DNA from: Bacteroidota bacterium
GTDB taxonomy: Bacteria; Bacteroidota; Bacteroidia; Chitinophagales; Chitinophagaceae
Length of the DNA: 64,000 nt
Assembly (NCBI GenBank): GCA_016868585.1
Contig: VGGR01000007.1
Coordinates: forward strand, 1 to 64,000
Direction of reading: 5' to 3'
Both the position numbers and the translations under genes were made by a program. This document shows, one piece after another, positions 39,443-49,361 of the stretch. A model generated the notes under the pieces. The model was not told the origin of the DNA, made no database searches, and saw only the letters and a list, made by a program, of their open reading frames with translations. Every line of letters begins with the position of its first letter. Position 1 is the first letter of the stretch.

Positions 39443-41773
39443 TCAGGATTTCTTCTTGGTACTTGATGTAAGGAGTAATGCGGGTAATAAAATAAGGTTA
39501 GTGAGTGTTGCGGTTATCAGCGTTAATGAAGTTAACCAACCCAATGCCATGGTGCCACCGAATTTACTGAAACAGAAAATGACAAATCCGGCTATCAACA
39601 CCAATGAGGTGTAGAGGATACTGATACCGGTACTATAAATAGTTTGAATAACCGTCCTGCTCACATCCTGCTGATAGTGGGGCAGTTCTTGTTTATAGTT
39701 AACCAAAAAACGAATAGTAACATCAATAGCAATTCCTAATGCTACGCTAAACACCAATACGGTGGATGGTTTAAGTGGCACACCTGTCCAACCCATTACT
39801 CCTGCTGTAATAACCAAGGGAATAATATTGGGGATTAATGAACACAACAGGATCCGCGCTGAACGAAACAGGTACAACATACAAAGACAGATCAGCAAGA
39901 ATGCCCAAAAAATACTTTCCTTGAGTCCGTTGATGATAAATCGGCTTCCCTCTAAAAAGGTAACGCTGGTCCCTGTTAATTCAATAGCCAGTTTTTTCTC
40001 TTGCCCCTCATTGAAAATTAAATCGGCCTGTTGCTGGATGCTATCCAACAGTCCAGGTAGCCTATAGCTTCCAATATCTGCCATGCTCACGCTTATTCGT
40101 GCCTGCTGTTTGTTTTGGTCCATAAAAGAACCTATTAGTTTACCCAATGAATTTTTTTGTGCGGTGGTGTCTTTGAAACTGAGATATTGGGCCAGCGCAG
40201 GTAAGTCATAACTACTTGGTAGTGCGTAACTGGCGGGATCTCCGTCAAAAAAAGCTTGCCTGGCAAACTTTAACCCTTCGGCTACACTCAGCGGACGTGC
40301 AATACCTGGTACAGAAGCCAGATACTTGGATAAGGAGTCTATACCTTCCAGATTACGCAGATTGCGAGTAACACCTTGCTTCTTTTTGGTATCAATCACT
40401 ATTTCTAGTGGCATAACGCCTTTGAAGTGAGTTTCAAAAAATTTCAAATCGGAATAAACTGTATTGGATTTTGGCAAATCATCCACTATAAAAGCTTCGC
40501 TCTTTAATTTGAATATTCCGGTAATTGCCGCCACTACACAAATAGTGGAGATACCATAAATAAAATTCCTGTGATTCAAAGACCAGTTTTCCATTTTGGT
40601 TAGCCACCTGTTTAATCTTGGATTTTCAAGGTAACGGGTATGCCTTGTTTTAGGAGGAGGTAAATAACTAAGAACAGTTGGAATAAAAAGCAATGAAATA
40701 AAAAATAAGGCCATGATATTGATGCCGGCTACCAACCCAAATTCTTTCAGCATTTGACTACTGGTTAGGGCAAACACCGCAAATCCTATTGCAGCGGAGA
40801 CATTGCAAAACAAGGTTACCACCCCCATTTTGTCTACCATGGTTACCAAGGCACGATTCTTATCTCCCGTTTGATTCCAGGCCACATGAAATTTATTCAG
40901 GAAATAGATACAATTGGGAATTCCTATCACCACTACCAACGGCGGAATCAGGGCCGTGAGTAAGCTGATTTTAAATCCAAACAACTCTAATGTGCCTACA
41001 CTCCAAATAACGCCGATGCCCACCACCGCAATAGACAATAACATGGCGCTCACGGAACGGAAAAAGAGTAAAAGTATCAGCGCGGAAAGCACTACGGAAG
41101 CAATCAGGAAAAATTGCATTTCGTCCTGGATCATAAGGGCTACTTTGCTCCGGATGTAGGGTAGTCCGCTCAAATGAATAGTTATCCCTGATTGGTTTTC
41201 GAAATTTTTAGCAATAGATTCTACTTGCTTTACTACTATCTCTCTTTTTTTGGAATTCATCAGATCTTTATTGATCCGAACTCCCATGAGGTAGGCGTTT
41301 GTCTCAGGATTGTACAATAATCCCTGATAAAAAGGGAGCTTTCGAAAACGAAGTATGCTGCTATCAATTTTATCCTGCGCAAAGTTTTGGGTATCAAATA
41401 AGGGGATTACTTTCAGGCGCTCGGTAGCCGCATCTTTGATCAATTCCACAGCTGCAGGAACAGAAAGAATATCCTCTACACCATTCACTTTTTTCAAGTC
41501 CTCTTGTAACTGTACATAGGATTGAAAAGTGCTTGATTCAAAAAGTTGCTCTGTTTGAATACCGATCACCAGCAGATTTCCATCTTCCCCGAATTTTTCA
41601 CGAAAAGCCTGGTAGGATTTGTATTTGGGATTATCCAGCGGAATAGCCCGAGTGAACTCATAACTTAGCTCAACCTTACTTGCCAGGTAGCCCATTCCGA
41701 CGGTGATCGCTAATAGGATTATCAGGGGCGATAGTCGGTATTTTAGAATTAATTGTCCTATCCGTTGCCACAT
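39443..41773 (-). CDS. MMPL/RND-superfamily transporter
   Basis: 12-TM RND topology with two large extracytoplasmic loops. Confidence 0.85.
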   Translation of the reverse strand: MWQRIGQLILKYRLSPLIILLAITVGMGYLASKVELSYEFTRAIPLDNPKYKSYQAFREKFGEDGNLLVIGIQTEQLFESSTFQSYVQLQEDLKKVNGVEDILSVPAAVELIKDAATERLKVIPLFDTQNFAQDKIDSSILRFRKLPFYQGLLYNPETNAYLMGVRINKDLMNSKKREIVVKQVESIAKNFENQSGITIHLSGLPYIRSKVALMIQDEMQFFLIASVVLSALILLLFFRSVSAMLLSIAVVGIGVIWSVGTLELFGFKISLLTALIPPLVVVIGIPNCIYFLNKFHVAWNQTGDKNRALVTMVDKMGVVTLFCNVSAAIGFAVFALTSSQMLKEFGLVAGINIMALFFISLLFIPTVLSYLPPPKTRHTRYLENPRLNRWLTKMENWSLNHRNFIYGISTICVVAAITGIFKLKSEAFIVDDLPKSNTVYSDLKFFETHFKGVMPLEIVIDTKKKQGVTRNLRNLEGIDSLSKYLASVPGIARPLSVAEGLKFARQAFFDGDPASYALPSSYDLPALAQYLSFKDTTAQKNSLGKLIGSFMDQNKQQARISVSMADIGSYRLPGLLDSIQQQADLIFNEGQEKKLAIELTGTSVTFLEGSRFIINGLKESIFWAFLLICLCMLYLFRSARILLCSLIPNIIPLVITAGVMGWTGVPLKPSTVLVFSVALGIAIDVTIRFLVNYKQELPHYQQDVSRTVIQTIYSTGISILYTSLVLIAGFVIFCFSKFGGTMALGWLTSLTLITATLTNLILLPALLLTSSTKKKS

Positions 41774-41848
41774 AAAAGAAATTTAATCCCGTGCAAAGAA
41801 AAGCAAAATTGATCGGGTTCGATTTAATAGGTTTGCTTTCCAAGAAAT

Positions 41849-42598
41849 ATGTCTTCTAAACTATTTAAAACCAAGGGAATTGTATTGCGAACGGTAAAAT
41901 ATGGGGAAACTTCCCTGGTTGTAACCGTCTATACCGAATTATTTGGACTACAATCCTATTTGGTAAATGGCGTTAGGACTGCAACGGGTCGCAACCAAGG
42001 GAGGGCTAATTTGTTTCAACCGGCAGCTTTATTAGATTTAGTCGTGTACCACCAGGATGGGCGCTCGCTTAATAGGATTCGCGAATTTCAGTGGGGGCAT
42101 TTGTATGGGCATATTTTTCAACATGTTACTAAAAATGCAGTAGCCCTATTTATGGTGGAATTGCTCACGCATTGTTTAAAACAGCCCGAGAAAAATCAAT
42201 CCTTATTCCAATTCACCGAGGACTGTTTGCTTCAGTTGGATCAGGCTTCGCCTGCCGTAACGGCCAATCTATCTCTGTTTTTTGCCTTGCACCTCACCCA
42301 TTTCTTTGGTGTTTCTCCGCGAATTGCCGAAACCAAGGAAGGCCCGCTTTATTTTGATTTAATCGATTCTGTAATTACGCATACTTCTCCCTTACACGAA
42401 AATTATCTGGAAGGCAAAATGGCAAGTAGTTGCGTTGAATTGTTAAGAACAAGGCAATTGGAGGAACTGGAAGAAATAAAAATGAATCAGGAAATGCGTC
42501 GTCAGTTACTTCAACATCTGGAAACCTATTTTTTATATCATCTTCAAGACTTTCGGCCATTAAAATCCTTACCCGTTCTGTCTGCCTTACTGCAGTAG
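41849..42598 (+). CDS. recO: DNA repair protein RecO
   Basis: KTKGIVLRTVKYGETSLVVTVYTELFGLQSYLVNGVR. Confidence 0.93.
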   Translation: MSSKLFKTKGIVLRTVKYGETSLVVTVYTELFGLQSYLVNGVRTATGRNQGRANLFQPAALLDLVVYHQDGRSLNRIREFQWGHLYGHIFQHVTKNAVALFMVELLTHCLKQPEKNQSLFQFTEDCLLQLDQASPAVTANLSLFFALHLTHFFGVSPRIAETKEGPLYFDLIDSVITHTSPLHENYLEGKMASSCVELLRTRQLEELEEIKMNQEMRRQLLQHLETYFLYHLQDFRPLKSLPVLSALLQ

Positions 42599-42599
42599 G

Positions 42600-43775
42600 T
42601 TAGACAATACGTTTAGAGAGGCCTGATTCAATATTCAACAAAGTAACTCCGGGTTGTTTCCCTTTTGTAAAGCTTCCCAATTGATCATCCCATTGTAGCG
42701 CCCGGGCACCTGCCGAAGTAGCCCATTGTAAAACTTTTTCAAGCGGCAGGTTTGGAAAATGCTGGCATACCGATTGTATTTCTTTGGCAATACTCAACTG
42801 CCAATTACTGCTATAACTGTCTGTGCCTAACACGATCTCACACTGGTGCGCGTGCAGCAATTCTATGGGGGGAACTTTATTCTCGATATACAAATTTGCA
42901 TTGATACAAAGACAATAGACCAATCGAATGTGGTGTTGGGCCGCCCACTTGTTTGCCCAGCTGATATCTGGATCGGTCATGCAGGTGTTATGAACCAAAA
43001 AAATAGTTTGGCCCTGATTAAAATAAGGTAAAACAGATTGGATGCTATTGAGCCCCGTTATGGGAAAGGGCGAAGAGTCGATCCCAAAAATTTTGAATAA
43101 ACGCAAATAATCTCCACCTCCCGTTTGGTAAAGTTCATTTTCGGCAGCATGTTCCTGATTGTGAATGGAAATAATTTGTCCGGCTGTATGTTGATTGATC
43201 AACTCGAATGTTTTAGGTGAGATACTATAAGGAGCGTGGGGAACTAATGTGGTTCTGGAGGGAGTGGAACGTTGCTCCAATGCTTTTTGCAGGAGCGCTT
43301 GTTGCTTTTGATAGTGCGTGAACTGCTCGGAAGCTGTTTGGTCTGTAAAACTGAGTACTTCCACAAAATTTTGCCAATAAATTTTACTGTTTGCTTTGGT
43401 GGCGGCTGTATCAGCCGTATTCCCAATATCTCCTACGGCCACAATGCCATTTTCCCACATTTCTTTTTCTGCTGCCGCAATACAGGTTTGAACAATGGCC
43501 GGATCAAATCCTCTCTTAGTAACCACTGAACAAAGAAACTCGATCAAACCAGTATGAGGAGGGGTCACTTCTTTTAAGTGGCTCAATTCAAGATGACAAT
43601 GACAATTGATCAATCCGGGCATTAAAATACCATCCAGCCATTCTATTTCTTCCCCGGCTTCCTCGGTTGCAACGATGGCTTCGATGGTGCCATCCTGTTT
43701 TGTAATTAAAACACTATTGTCAATAAATTGTGTGCCATCAAACAGGCGCGAAGCTTTGAATTTGGAAAAGGCCAT
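42600..43775 (-). CDS. Amidohydrolase family protein (aminohydrolase-like)
   Basis: [37 protein letters not shown]. Confidence 0.85.
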   Translation of the reverse strand: MAFSKFKASRLFDGTQFIDNSVLITKQDGTIEAIVATEEAGEEIEWLDGILMPGLINCHCHLELSHLKEVTPPHTGLIEFLCSVVTKRGFDPAIVQTCIAAAEKEMWENGIVAVGDIGNTADTAATKANSKIYWQNFVEVLSFTDQTASEQFTHYQKQQALLQKALEQRSTPSRTTLVPHAPYSISPKTFELINQHTAGQIISIHNQEHAAENELYQTGGGDYLRLFKIFGIDSSPFPITGLNSIQSVLPYFNQGQTIFLVHNTCMTDPDISWANKWAAQHHIRLVYCLCINANLYIENKVPPIELLHAHQCEIVLGTDSYSSNWQLSIAKEIQSVCQHFPNLPLEKVLQWATSAGARALQWDDQLGSFTKGKQPGVTLLNIESGLSKRIV

Positions 43776-43779
43776 GTTC

Positions 43780-43787
43780 CAAAATTA
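43780..43787 (-). promoter_or_regulatory. -7 element TAATTTTG, 4 nt from amidohydrolase ATG
   Basis: Exact TAnnTTTG. Confidence 0.55.
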
Positions 43788-43794
43788 TTCTTAT

Positions 43795-43802
43795 TACTTT
43801 TG
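43795..43802 (+). promoter_or_regulatory. -7 element TACTTTTG of prfA
   Basis: Exact TAnnTTTG. Confidence 0.55.
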
Positions 43803-43816
43803 CGCTCCTAATAACT

Positions 43817-44881
43817 ATGCTAGACCGCCTCGAAGCCATAAAAGCCAGATTTGATCAATTGGGTGTAGCCCTGACTAATCCTGAGATTGTAGGGAGCAAT
43901 AAAAAATTTGCCGAAACCAGCAAGGAATACCGAAGTCTGGAAAAAATTGTAAACGCCTATCTATCCTATAAGCTTGTGTTGGAAGACATTGAATTTTATA
44001 AGGAAGCAGTGGCGGGCAGTGATGAAGAGTTACGTGAATTGGCTAAAGAAGAAGCGCCAGGACTGGAAACTAAAAAGGAAGAACTGGAGGCTCAAATTCG
44101 TCAGTTACTGATTCCAAAGGATCCTCAAGACGAGAAGAACGCTATTCTTGAAATCAGAGCCGGTACGGGGGGAGATGAGGCCAGTCTTTTTGCGGGAGAC
44201 CTGTTACGTATGTATATGCGTTATTGCGAAAGAAGAGGATGGAAAACAGCTGTGCTAAGTGAAAACGAAGGCACCGTTGGAGGTTGCAAAGAGGTTCAGC
44301 TTGAGGTGGTAGGGGAGGATGTTTATGGTGTCATGAAATTTGAAAGCGGGGTGCATCGCGTACAACGAGTGCCTGATACCGAAGCTAGTGGGCGTGTACA
44401 TACATCAGCGGCTACTGTTGCTGTAATGCCTGAGGCTGAGGAAGTCGATTTTGAGTTAAACCCGGCAGACGTAAAAATGGAAACAGCCCGAAGCGGAGGA
44501 GCTGGGGGTCAGAACGTAAATAAAGTGGAAACCAAGGTAATGTTAACCCATATCCCCACGGGAACAGTAGTAATCTGTCAAACTGAGCGTTCACAATTGG
44601 GTAATCGGGAAAAAGCCATGCAAATGCTGCGGACAAAGCTTTATGAAGAACAGGTTCGCAAGCAGGAGGACGAAATATCCCTTCATCGTAAAAGCTTGGT
44701 TAGCACGGGTGATCGTAGTGCTAAAATTCGTACCTATAATTTTCCGCAGGGACGCGTAACCGATCATCGGATAGGGTTAACGCTTTATAATCTGGATGCT
44801 GTTTTGAATGGGGATATTCAGGAACTATTAGAAGCACTGCAATTTGCCGAGAATGCAGAAAAGCTTAGCCGGCAGCAATAA
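43817..44881 (+). CDS. prfA: Peptide chain release factor 1
   Basis: [39 protein letters not shown] (GGQ). Confidence 0.97.
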   Translation: MLDRLEAIKARFDQLGVALTNPEIVGSNKKFAETSKEYRSLEKIVNAYLSYKLVLEDIEFYKEAVAGSDEELRELAKEEAPGLETKKEELEAQIRQLLIPKDPQDEKNAILEIRAGTGGDEASLFAGDLLRMYMRYCERRGWKTAVLSENEGTVGGCKEVQLEVVGEDVYGVMKFESGVHRVQRVPDTEASGRVHTSAATVAVMPEAEEVDFELNPADVKMETARSGGAGGQNVNKVETKVMLTHIPTGTVVICQTERSQLGNREKAMQMLRTKLYEEQVRKQEDEISLHRKSLVSTGDRSAKIRTYNFPQGRVTDHRIGLTLYNLDAVLNGDIQELLEALQFAENAEKLSRQQ

Positions 44882-44988
44882 CTTTTCATTTCTTTAACAC
44901 TTAACCCGCAACCTGCATCGTAAATTCACGTTATATGAGTGAACGCGATAAATAACGTTCATTTTCTCATAAGCAGTTAGTTTTGGTT

Positions 44989-45020
44989 GCGATCCCTGTT
45001 TCCACAGGGATCGCTTTTTT
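44989..45020 (+). terminator. Rho-independent terminator downstream of prfA
   Basis: GCGATCCCTG-TTTCCA-CAGGGATCGC perfect 10-bp stem followed by TTTTTT. Confidence 0.9.
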
Positions 45021-45454
45021 TACTGTGGGCCTGTCGATTGCATACGACGAGTAAAGAGCAAAGATGCTAATAAAGCCAGACCGCATCCAATGCCATCGGC
45101 AATCATATCCTTGACGTCATAGGATCTTCCATTTTGCAAATACTCTTGGACAAACTCCATGGCAATTCCGTAGAAAAACCAGGTTTGCGCCACAATGATA
45201 AAGAGCAAGAACTGGCTGAGGTAAGAAATTTTTAGTTCAGCTACTGCCCAACACCAAAGGGCCACCAGCACAAAAAAAAGTCCTACATGAATAATTTTAT
45301 CAGCTTCCAAATCTTTTAAATACTCTTCGAGACCAAGGCGATGTAGCCAATGCATTAGTTTTCCAACTTCTCCATCCGAGGGCATTACCAAAAGATAGGT
45401 GGTCAAAAATAGCCAGCTGAGACTCAGCGAAAATGAAATGATCAGTCTTTTCAA
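45020..45454 (-). CDS. VanZ family protein
   Basis: Four TMs; DKIIHVGLFFVLVALW...YDVKDMIADGIGCGLA. Confidence 0.85.
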   Translation of the reverse strand: MKRLIISFSLSLSWLFLTTYLLVMPSDGEVGKLMHWLHRLGLEEYLKDLEADKIIHVGLFFVLVALWCWAVAELKISYLSQFLLFIIVAQTWFFYGIAMEFVQEYLQNGRSYDVKDMIADGIGCGLALLASLLFTRRMQSTGPQ

Positions 45455-45463
45455 AGCAAAAAA

Positions 45464-45841
45464 TTATCCAACCAGCGACTTGTAGCCGGCAGCATCCAAT
45501 AAGGCTTCTACATCAGCAGGGTTATTGACGGTCATTTTGATCATCCAACCCTCATCATATGGAGAACTGTTTACCAGTTCGGGAGCACCATTTAGTGCGG
45601 CATTTAGCTCAATAACAGTTCCACTAACGGGCAGGAAAAGATCAGAAACAGTTTTAACAGCCTCAACCGTGCCAAATATGGCGCCAGCTTCCAGATTTTT
45701 TCCAATGGTGTCAACTTCCACAAATACTATATCACCCAGTTCCCGCTGGGCGTACTCGGTTATGCCAACAGTGGCCACATTGCCATCCGGGCTGATCCAT
45801 TCATGTTCTTTTGTATAGCGAAGGTTAGAGGGGTAACTCAT
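45464..45841 (-). CDS. gcvH: Glycine cleavage system H protein
   Basis: RYTKEHEWI, GTVEAVKTVSDLFLPVSG lipoyl domain; ATG 45841. Confidence 0.96.
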   Translation of the reverse strand: MSYPSNLRYTKEHEWISPDGNVATVGITEYAQRELGDIVFVEVDTIGKNLEAGAIFGTVEAVKTVSDLFLPVSGTVIELNAALNGAPELVNSSPYDEGWMIKMTVNNPADVEALLDAAGYKSLVG

Positions 45842-45861
45842 AGGATGATTTTTTGGGAGCA

Positions 45862-45869
45862 CAAACCTA
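45862..45869 (-). promoter_or_regulatory. -7 element TAGGTTTG of gcvH
   Basis: Exact TAnnTTTG. Confidence 0.45.
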
Positions 45870-45890
45870 CAAATTATGCAGGATATCTAT

Positions 45891-46586
45891 CTAGTGTTTC
45901 TTTCGTGTTGTCAATTTGGCTTTAATGATAGCAACGTCTTGAATAGGACGGTCTTTATCCTGTCCTTTACTGGTCGGAACAGCTGCAATTTTATCAACCA
46001 CTTCCAGCCCTTTTACAATCTCTCCATACACCGTATAGTGCTGATCTAAATGCGGAACACCGCCCAGGGTAGTATACACTTTTCGTTGCTCAAGAGGTAT
46101 TTTACGTTTGAGCCGATAGGTTTCTACCGAATCAAGTCCTGCTTCTGAAAAAACTTTTCCTTGTGTCAGATAAAACTGACTGGCACTGCTGGCTTTCTCG
46201 GGATTACTATCTCTGGCAGCTGCAATCACCCCTTTTTTATGAAAAAGAGTAGAACGAAATTCGGCAGGCACTACATAATTAGGGCCGCCTTCTCCCAACG
46301 GAGTGCCAGGAGCTGCACCTCGACTGTCAGGATCGCCCGATTGGATCATGAAATTCTTTATAACTCTATGAAACAGGAGGCCATCGTAGTAATGCATTTT
46401 TACCAGCTTAAGAAAATTATCCCGGTGTAGTGGAGTGGAATCAGAAAGCCTGATCCAGATATTGCCCATTGCAGTTTCGAGCAGAACATCTTTTTTCCGA
46501 TCTCGCTTTGTAACGGCACTGTCTTTTTGGGCTATGGCATGCAAGGCTAGCGAGCAAGTGAGTGCCAGCAGTAGAACGTGTTTCAT
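45891..46586 (-). CDS. Cyclophilin-type peptidyl-prolyl isomerase
   Basis: Signal peptide; YYDGLLFHRVIKNFMIQSGDP. Confidence 0.93.
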   Translation of the reverse strand: MKHVLLLALTCSLALHAIAQKDSAVTKRDRKKDVLLETAMGNIWIRLSDSTPLHRDNFLKLVKMHYYDGLLFHRVIKNFMIQSGDPDSRGAAPGTPLGEGGPNYVVPAEFRSTLFHKKGVIAAARDSNPEKASSASQFYLTQGKVFSEAGLDSVETYRLKRKIPLEQRKVYTTLGGVPHLDQHYTVYGEIVKGLEVVDKIAAVPTSKGQDKDRPIQDVAIIKAKLTTRKKH

Positions 46587-46589
46587 GGT

Positions 46590-46934
46590 CTAGTATTCAT
46601 TTTTTTCAAAATAGAGTAACACATGGTCCTTGATAAAATTTTCCTGCTCCATCATATTCAACGCTGGTAACGCTTTCAATTGTTTAAAATGCGGCCAGCC
46701 ATCCTCGTCTACTTTTTCTAGTTCGTAATACCCACTTGCTGACAACAATTGACATACCGCAATATGCATCAGCTCTTGCTTTTGTTCTTTGGTGAACTTT
46801 TCACGGATATCGCCAAATTCCTGCACTCCAACCAGAAATAAAATAGTTTCCAGGTCTGGTTTTTTACCAAACCGTTCTATCAATTTGTTCTCTAATTGCC
46901 ACCACCTGGATTGTAAATCGTCTGTTGCCTGCAT
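46590..46934 (-). CDS. Conserved-looking hypothetical protein
   Basis: About 114 aa, MQATDDLQSRWWQLENKLIERFGKKPDLETILFLVGVQEFG; start 46934 supported by -7 element 4 nt upstream. Confidence 0.7.
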   Translation of the reverse strand: MQATDDLQSRWWQLENKLIERFGKKPDLETILFLVGVQEFGDIREKFTKEQKQELMHIAVCQLLSASGYYELEKVDEDGWPHFKQLKALPALNMMEQENFIKDHVLLYFEKNEY

Positions 46935-46938
46935 GGAA

Positions 46939-46946
46939 CAAAGATA
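46939..46946 (-). promoter_or_regulatory. -7 element TATCTTTG, 4 nt from ATG 46934
   Basis: Exact TAnnTTTG. Confidence 0.55.
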
Positions 46947-46989
46947 AGTAAGGGCCGATCCCAACTGACTTTGACATTCAGCCATCAAT

Positions 46990-46997
46990 TATCTTTG
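46990..46997 (+). promoter_or_regulatory. -7 element TATCTTTG of serS
   Basis: Exact TAnnTTTG with upstream TTTG 16 nt away. Confidence 0.55.
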
Positions 46998-47011
46998 CGC
47001 AAATTCTCTTC

Positions 47012-48283
47012 ATGCTTACGTTACGGCAGATTCGACAAAACCCCGAAGCAGTAAAAGCCGGTCTGCTCAAAAAATATTTTGGGCAACCCGAGCTAGTGGA
47101 TGTAATTATTGGGCTGGACGAGCAGCGAAAAAAATTACAACTGGAGTCGGATAATCTGCAAGCGAAGATTAACAGCGCTTCCAAAGAAATTGGCCTATTA
47201 ATGGGGAAGGGACAAAAAAAGGAAGCTGAACAAAAAAAACAAGAGGTAGCCTCTTACAAAGCGGCCTTACAGCCCTTGGCAGAACAACTAGCAAATAGGG
47301 AGCAGGAATTGCATCAGGAATTGGTGCGTTTGCCCAATTTGCCTGCCGCGGAGGTTCCCCATGGAAAAACTGCAGCTGATAATGTAGTGGTTCGTGAAGG
47401 AGGCAATAAACCCAGCCTGGCTGCTGACGCCGTTCCACATTGGGACTTGATCAAAAAATATCAGTTGGTAGATTTTGAAACAGGTGCAAAAATTACAGGA
47501 AGTGGTTTTCCACTTTACAAAGAGAAGGGTGCCAAACTTCAACGTGCCCTGGTACAATATTTTTTAGATTTCAATACGACGTCGGGTTATACGGAATACC
47601 TGCCACCCTTATTGGTCAATGAGGCTTCTGCCTATGGAACGGGTCAACTTCCTGATAAAGAAGGGCAGATGTATCATATGCCTTTGGATAATTTGTATTT
47701 GATTCCCACCTCGGAAGTACCCGTTACCAATATTTACCGGGACGAGATTGTTCCGCTTGCTTCACTTCCCATCCGGATGACCGCTTTTTCGGCTTGTTTT
47801 CGAAGAGAGGCCGGAAGTTTTGGCGCAGATGTTCGTGGCTTAAATCGTGTTCATCAATTTGATAAAGTTGAAATAGTCCAAATTGTGGATCCTGAAAAAA
47901 GTTATGCCGTGTTGGAAGAAATGGTGGCACATGTAGAGCAGTTATTGAAATCGCTGGAATTACCCTACCGAATTCTTCGGTTATGTGGAGGCGATATGAG
48001 TTTTGCCTCCGCGCTGACCTATGATTTTGAGGTGTATAGTGCAGCGCAGCAAAAATGGTTGGAGGTAAGTTCGGTCAGCAACTTTGAGTCCTTTCAGGCC
48101 AATCGATTAAAACTTAGATTTAAGGACGAAAAAGGCAAGTCGCAATTAGCCCACACGCTCAATGGCAGTTCGTTGGCATTGCCTCGAATCATGGCTTCTT
48201 TATTGGAGAATAACCAGCAGGCTGATGGCATAAAGCTACCGGCTTGTTTACATTCCTACATGGGCACGGATAAGATAAGCTAG
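47012..48283 (+). CDS. serS: Seryl-tRNA synthetase
   Basis: N-terminal coiled coil; TSEVPVTNIYRDEI, FRREAGSFG, LNGSSLALPRIMASLLEN. Confidence 0.97.
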   Translation: MLTLRQIRQNPEAVKAGLLKKYFGQPELVDVIIGLDEQRKKLQLESDNLQAKINSASKEIGLLMGKGQKKEAEQKKQEVASYKAALQPLAEQLANREQELHQELVRLPNLPAAEVPHGKTAADNVVVREGGNKPSLAADAVPHWDLIKKYQLVDFETGAKITGSGFPLYKEKGAKLQRALVQYFLDFNTTSGYTEYLPPLLVNEASAYGTGQLPDKEGQMYHMPLDNLYLIPTSEVPVTNIYRDEIVPLASLPIRMTAFSACFRREAGSFGADVRGLNRVHQFDKVEIVQIVDPEKSYAVLEEMVAHVEQLLKSLELPYRILRLCGGDMSFASALTYDFEVYSAAQQKWLEVSSVSNFESFQANRLKLRFKDEKGKSQLAHTLNGSSLALPRIMASLLENNQQADGIKLPACLHSYMGTDKIS

Positions 48284-49341
48284 CTATCTGCTTTAGCTAC
48301 CTGCTTTTCAATAAGGCCATTCATGATGGAAAACCACAAAGGTGGAATCAAAGACAGCAACATCATGCCCGGATAACCCGTTGGCATTTGAGGCGCATTA
48401 TCATGATGACGTAACACTTGATATTTACGACTAGCTAAATAGTGATGATCAGAGTGTCGGCTCAGTTCAAATAACATTAACCGACCCACTACATGATTGC
48501 TATTCCAAGAATGTGCGGGCATGGCGCGTTCGTATCGGCCATTTTCTAGTTGTTCACGCTGCAAGCCATAATGCTCAATATAGTTGACAGTCTCTAAGAG
48601 TAAGATACCCATCAAGGCAGCACTTAAAAAACAAGTCAACACAAAAAATCCAAAAAACCAATAGATCAGCAATAGAAAGGCTGCCTGTATCAATTGAAAT
48701 TGAATCATTTCATTTTTCCAAGATAAAGCCGTTCCATTTTTTTTACGTGATTCATTATTGGCAATTTCCCAGGCACTGACAAATCCCATGAAAATAGTGC
48801 GGAAATAAAACAGATAAACCCATTCTCCCTTCCGCGCACTGCTGGGATCTTCGTGCGTAGCCACACGGGTATGATGTCCTTTATTATGCTCTGTAAAAAA
48901 GTGCATGTAGAGTGAGGTGAGTAGTAAAAATTTTGCGAGCGTTTGCTCATACCTATTTACTCGATGCCCCAACTCATGCGCCACGTTGATACCAAAACTG
49001 CCACAGAGAATGCCCATCACGGCGATTCTTCCCACACGATCCCAGGTGTCAAGTGTAGGATCTAGCATGGATACCAAAAATAGGTATAGCAGCGTGTATT
49101 GAAGTGGCACTACCAGATGTAAAATCCAATCGTAAAAACAATCCTTTTTCACTAACTCCTCCTCGGCAGTCTCCAAATTAGAGGGGTTGGGTTTGAACAC
49201 CAATTCCAATGCCGGCACCAGTATCCAGGCAATAATCATATTAATCCAAACGGTCCATCCTGTTGTGTTGAATGAAATACTGGCTCCAATGAAAAGAATA
49301 AAGGGGGTCAGATATTTCAATGCTTTAATACGATGGTACAT
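48280..49341 (-). CDS. alkB: Alkane 1-monooxygenase (AlkB)-like membrane di-iron enzyme
   Basis: HELGHRVN, EHNKGHHTRVATHEDPSSARKGE, NYIEHYGL, SRHSDHH. Confidence 0.88.
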   Translation of the reverse strand: MYHRIKALKYLTPFILFIGASISFNTTGWTVWINMIIAWILVPALELVFKPNPSNLETAEEELVKKDCFYDWILHLVVPLQYTLLYLFLVSMLDPTLDTWDRVGRIAVMGILCGSFGINVAHELGHRVNRYEQTLAKFLLLTSLYMHFFTEHNKGHHTRVATHEDPSSARKGEWVYLFYFRTIFMGFVSAWEIANNESRKKNGTALSWKNEMIQFQLIQAAFLLLIYWFFGFFVLTCFLSAALMGILLLETVNYIEHYGLQREQLENGRYERAMPAHSWNSNHVVGRLMLFELSRHSDHHYLASRKYQVLRHHDNAPQMPTGYPGMMLLSLIPPLWFSIMNGLIEKQVAKADS

Positions 49342-49361
49342 AGCATAAAGTTTCAAACCTT

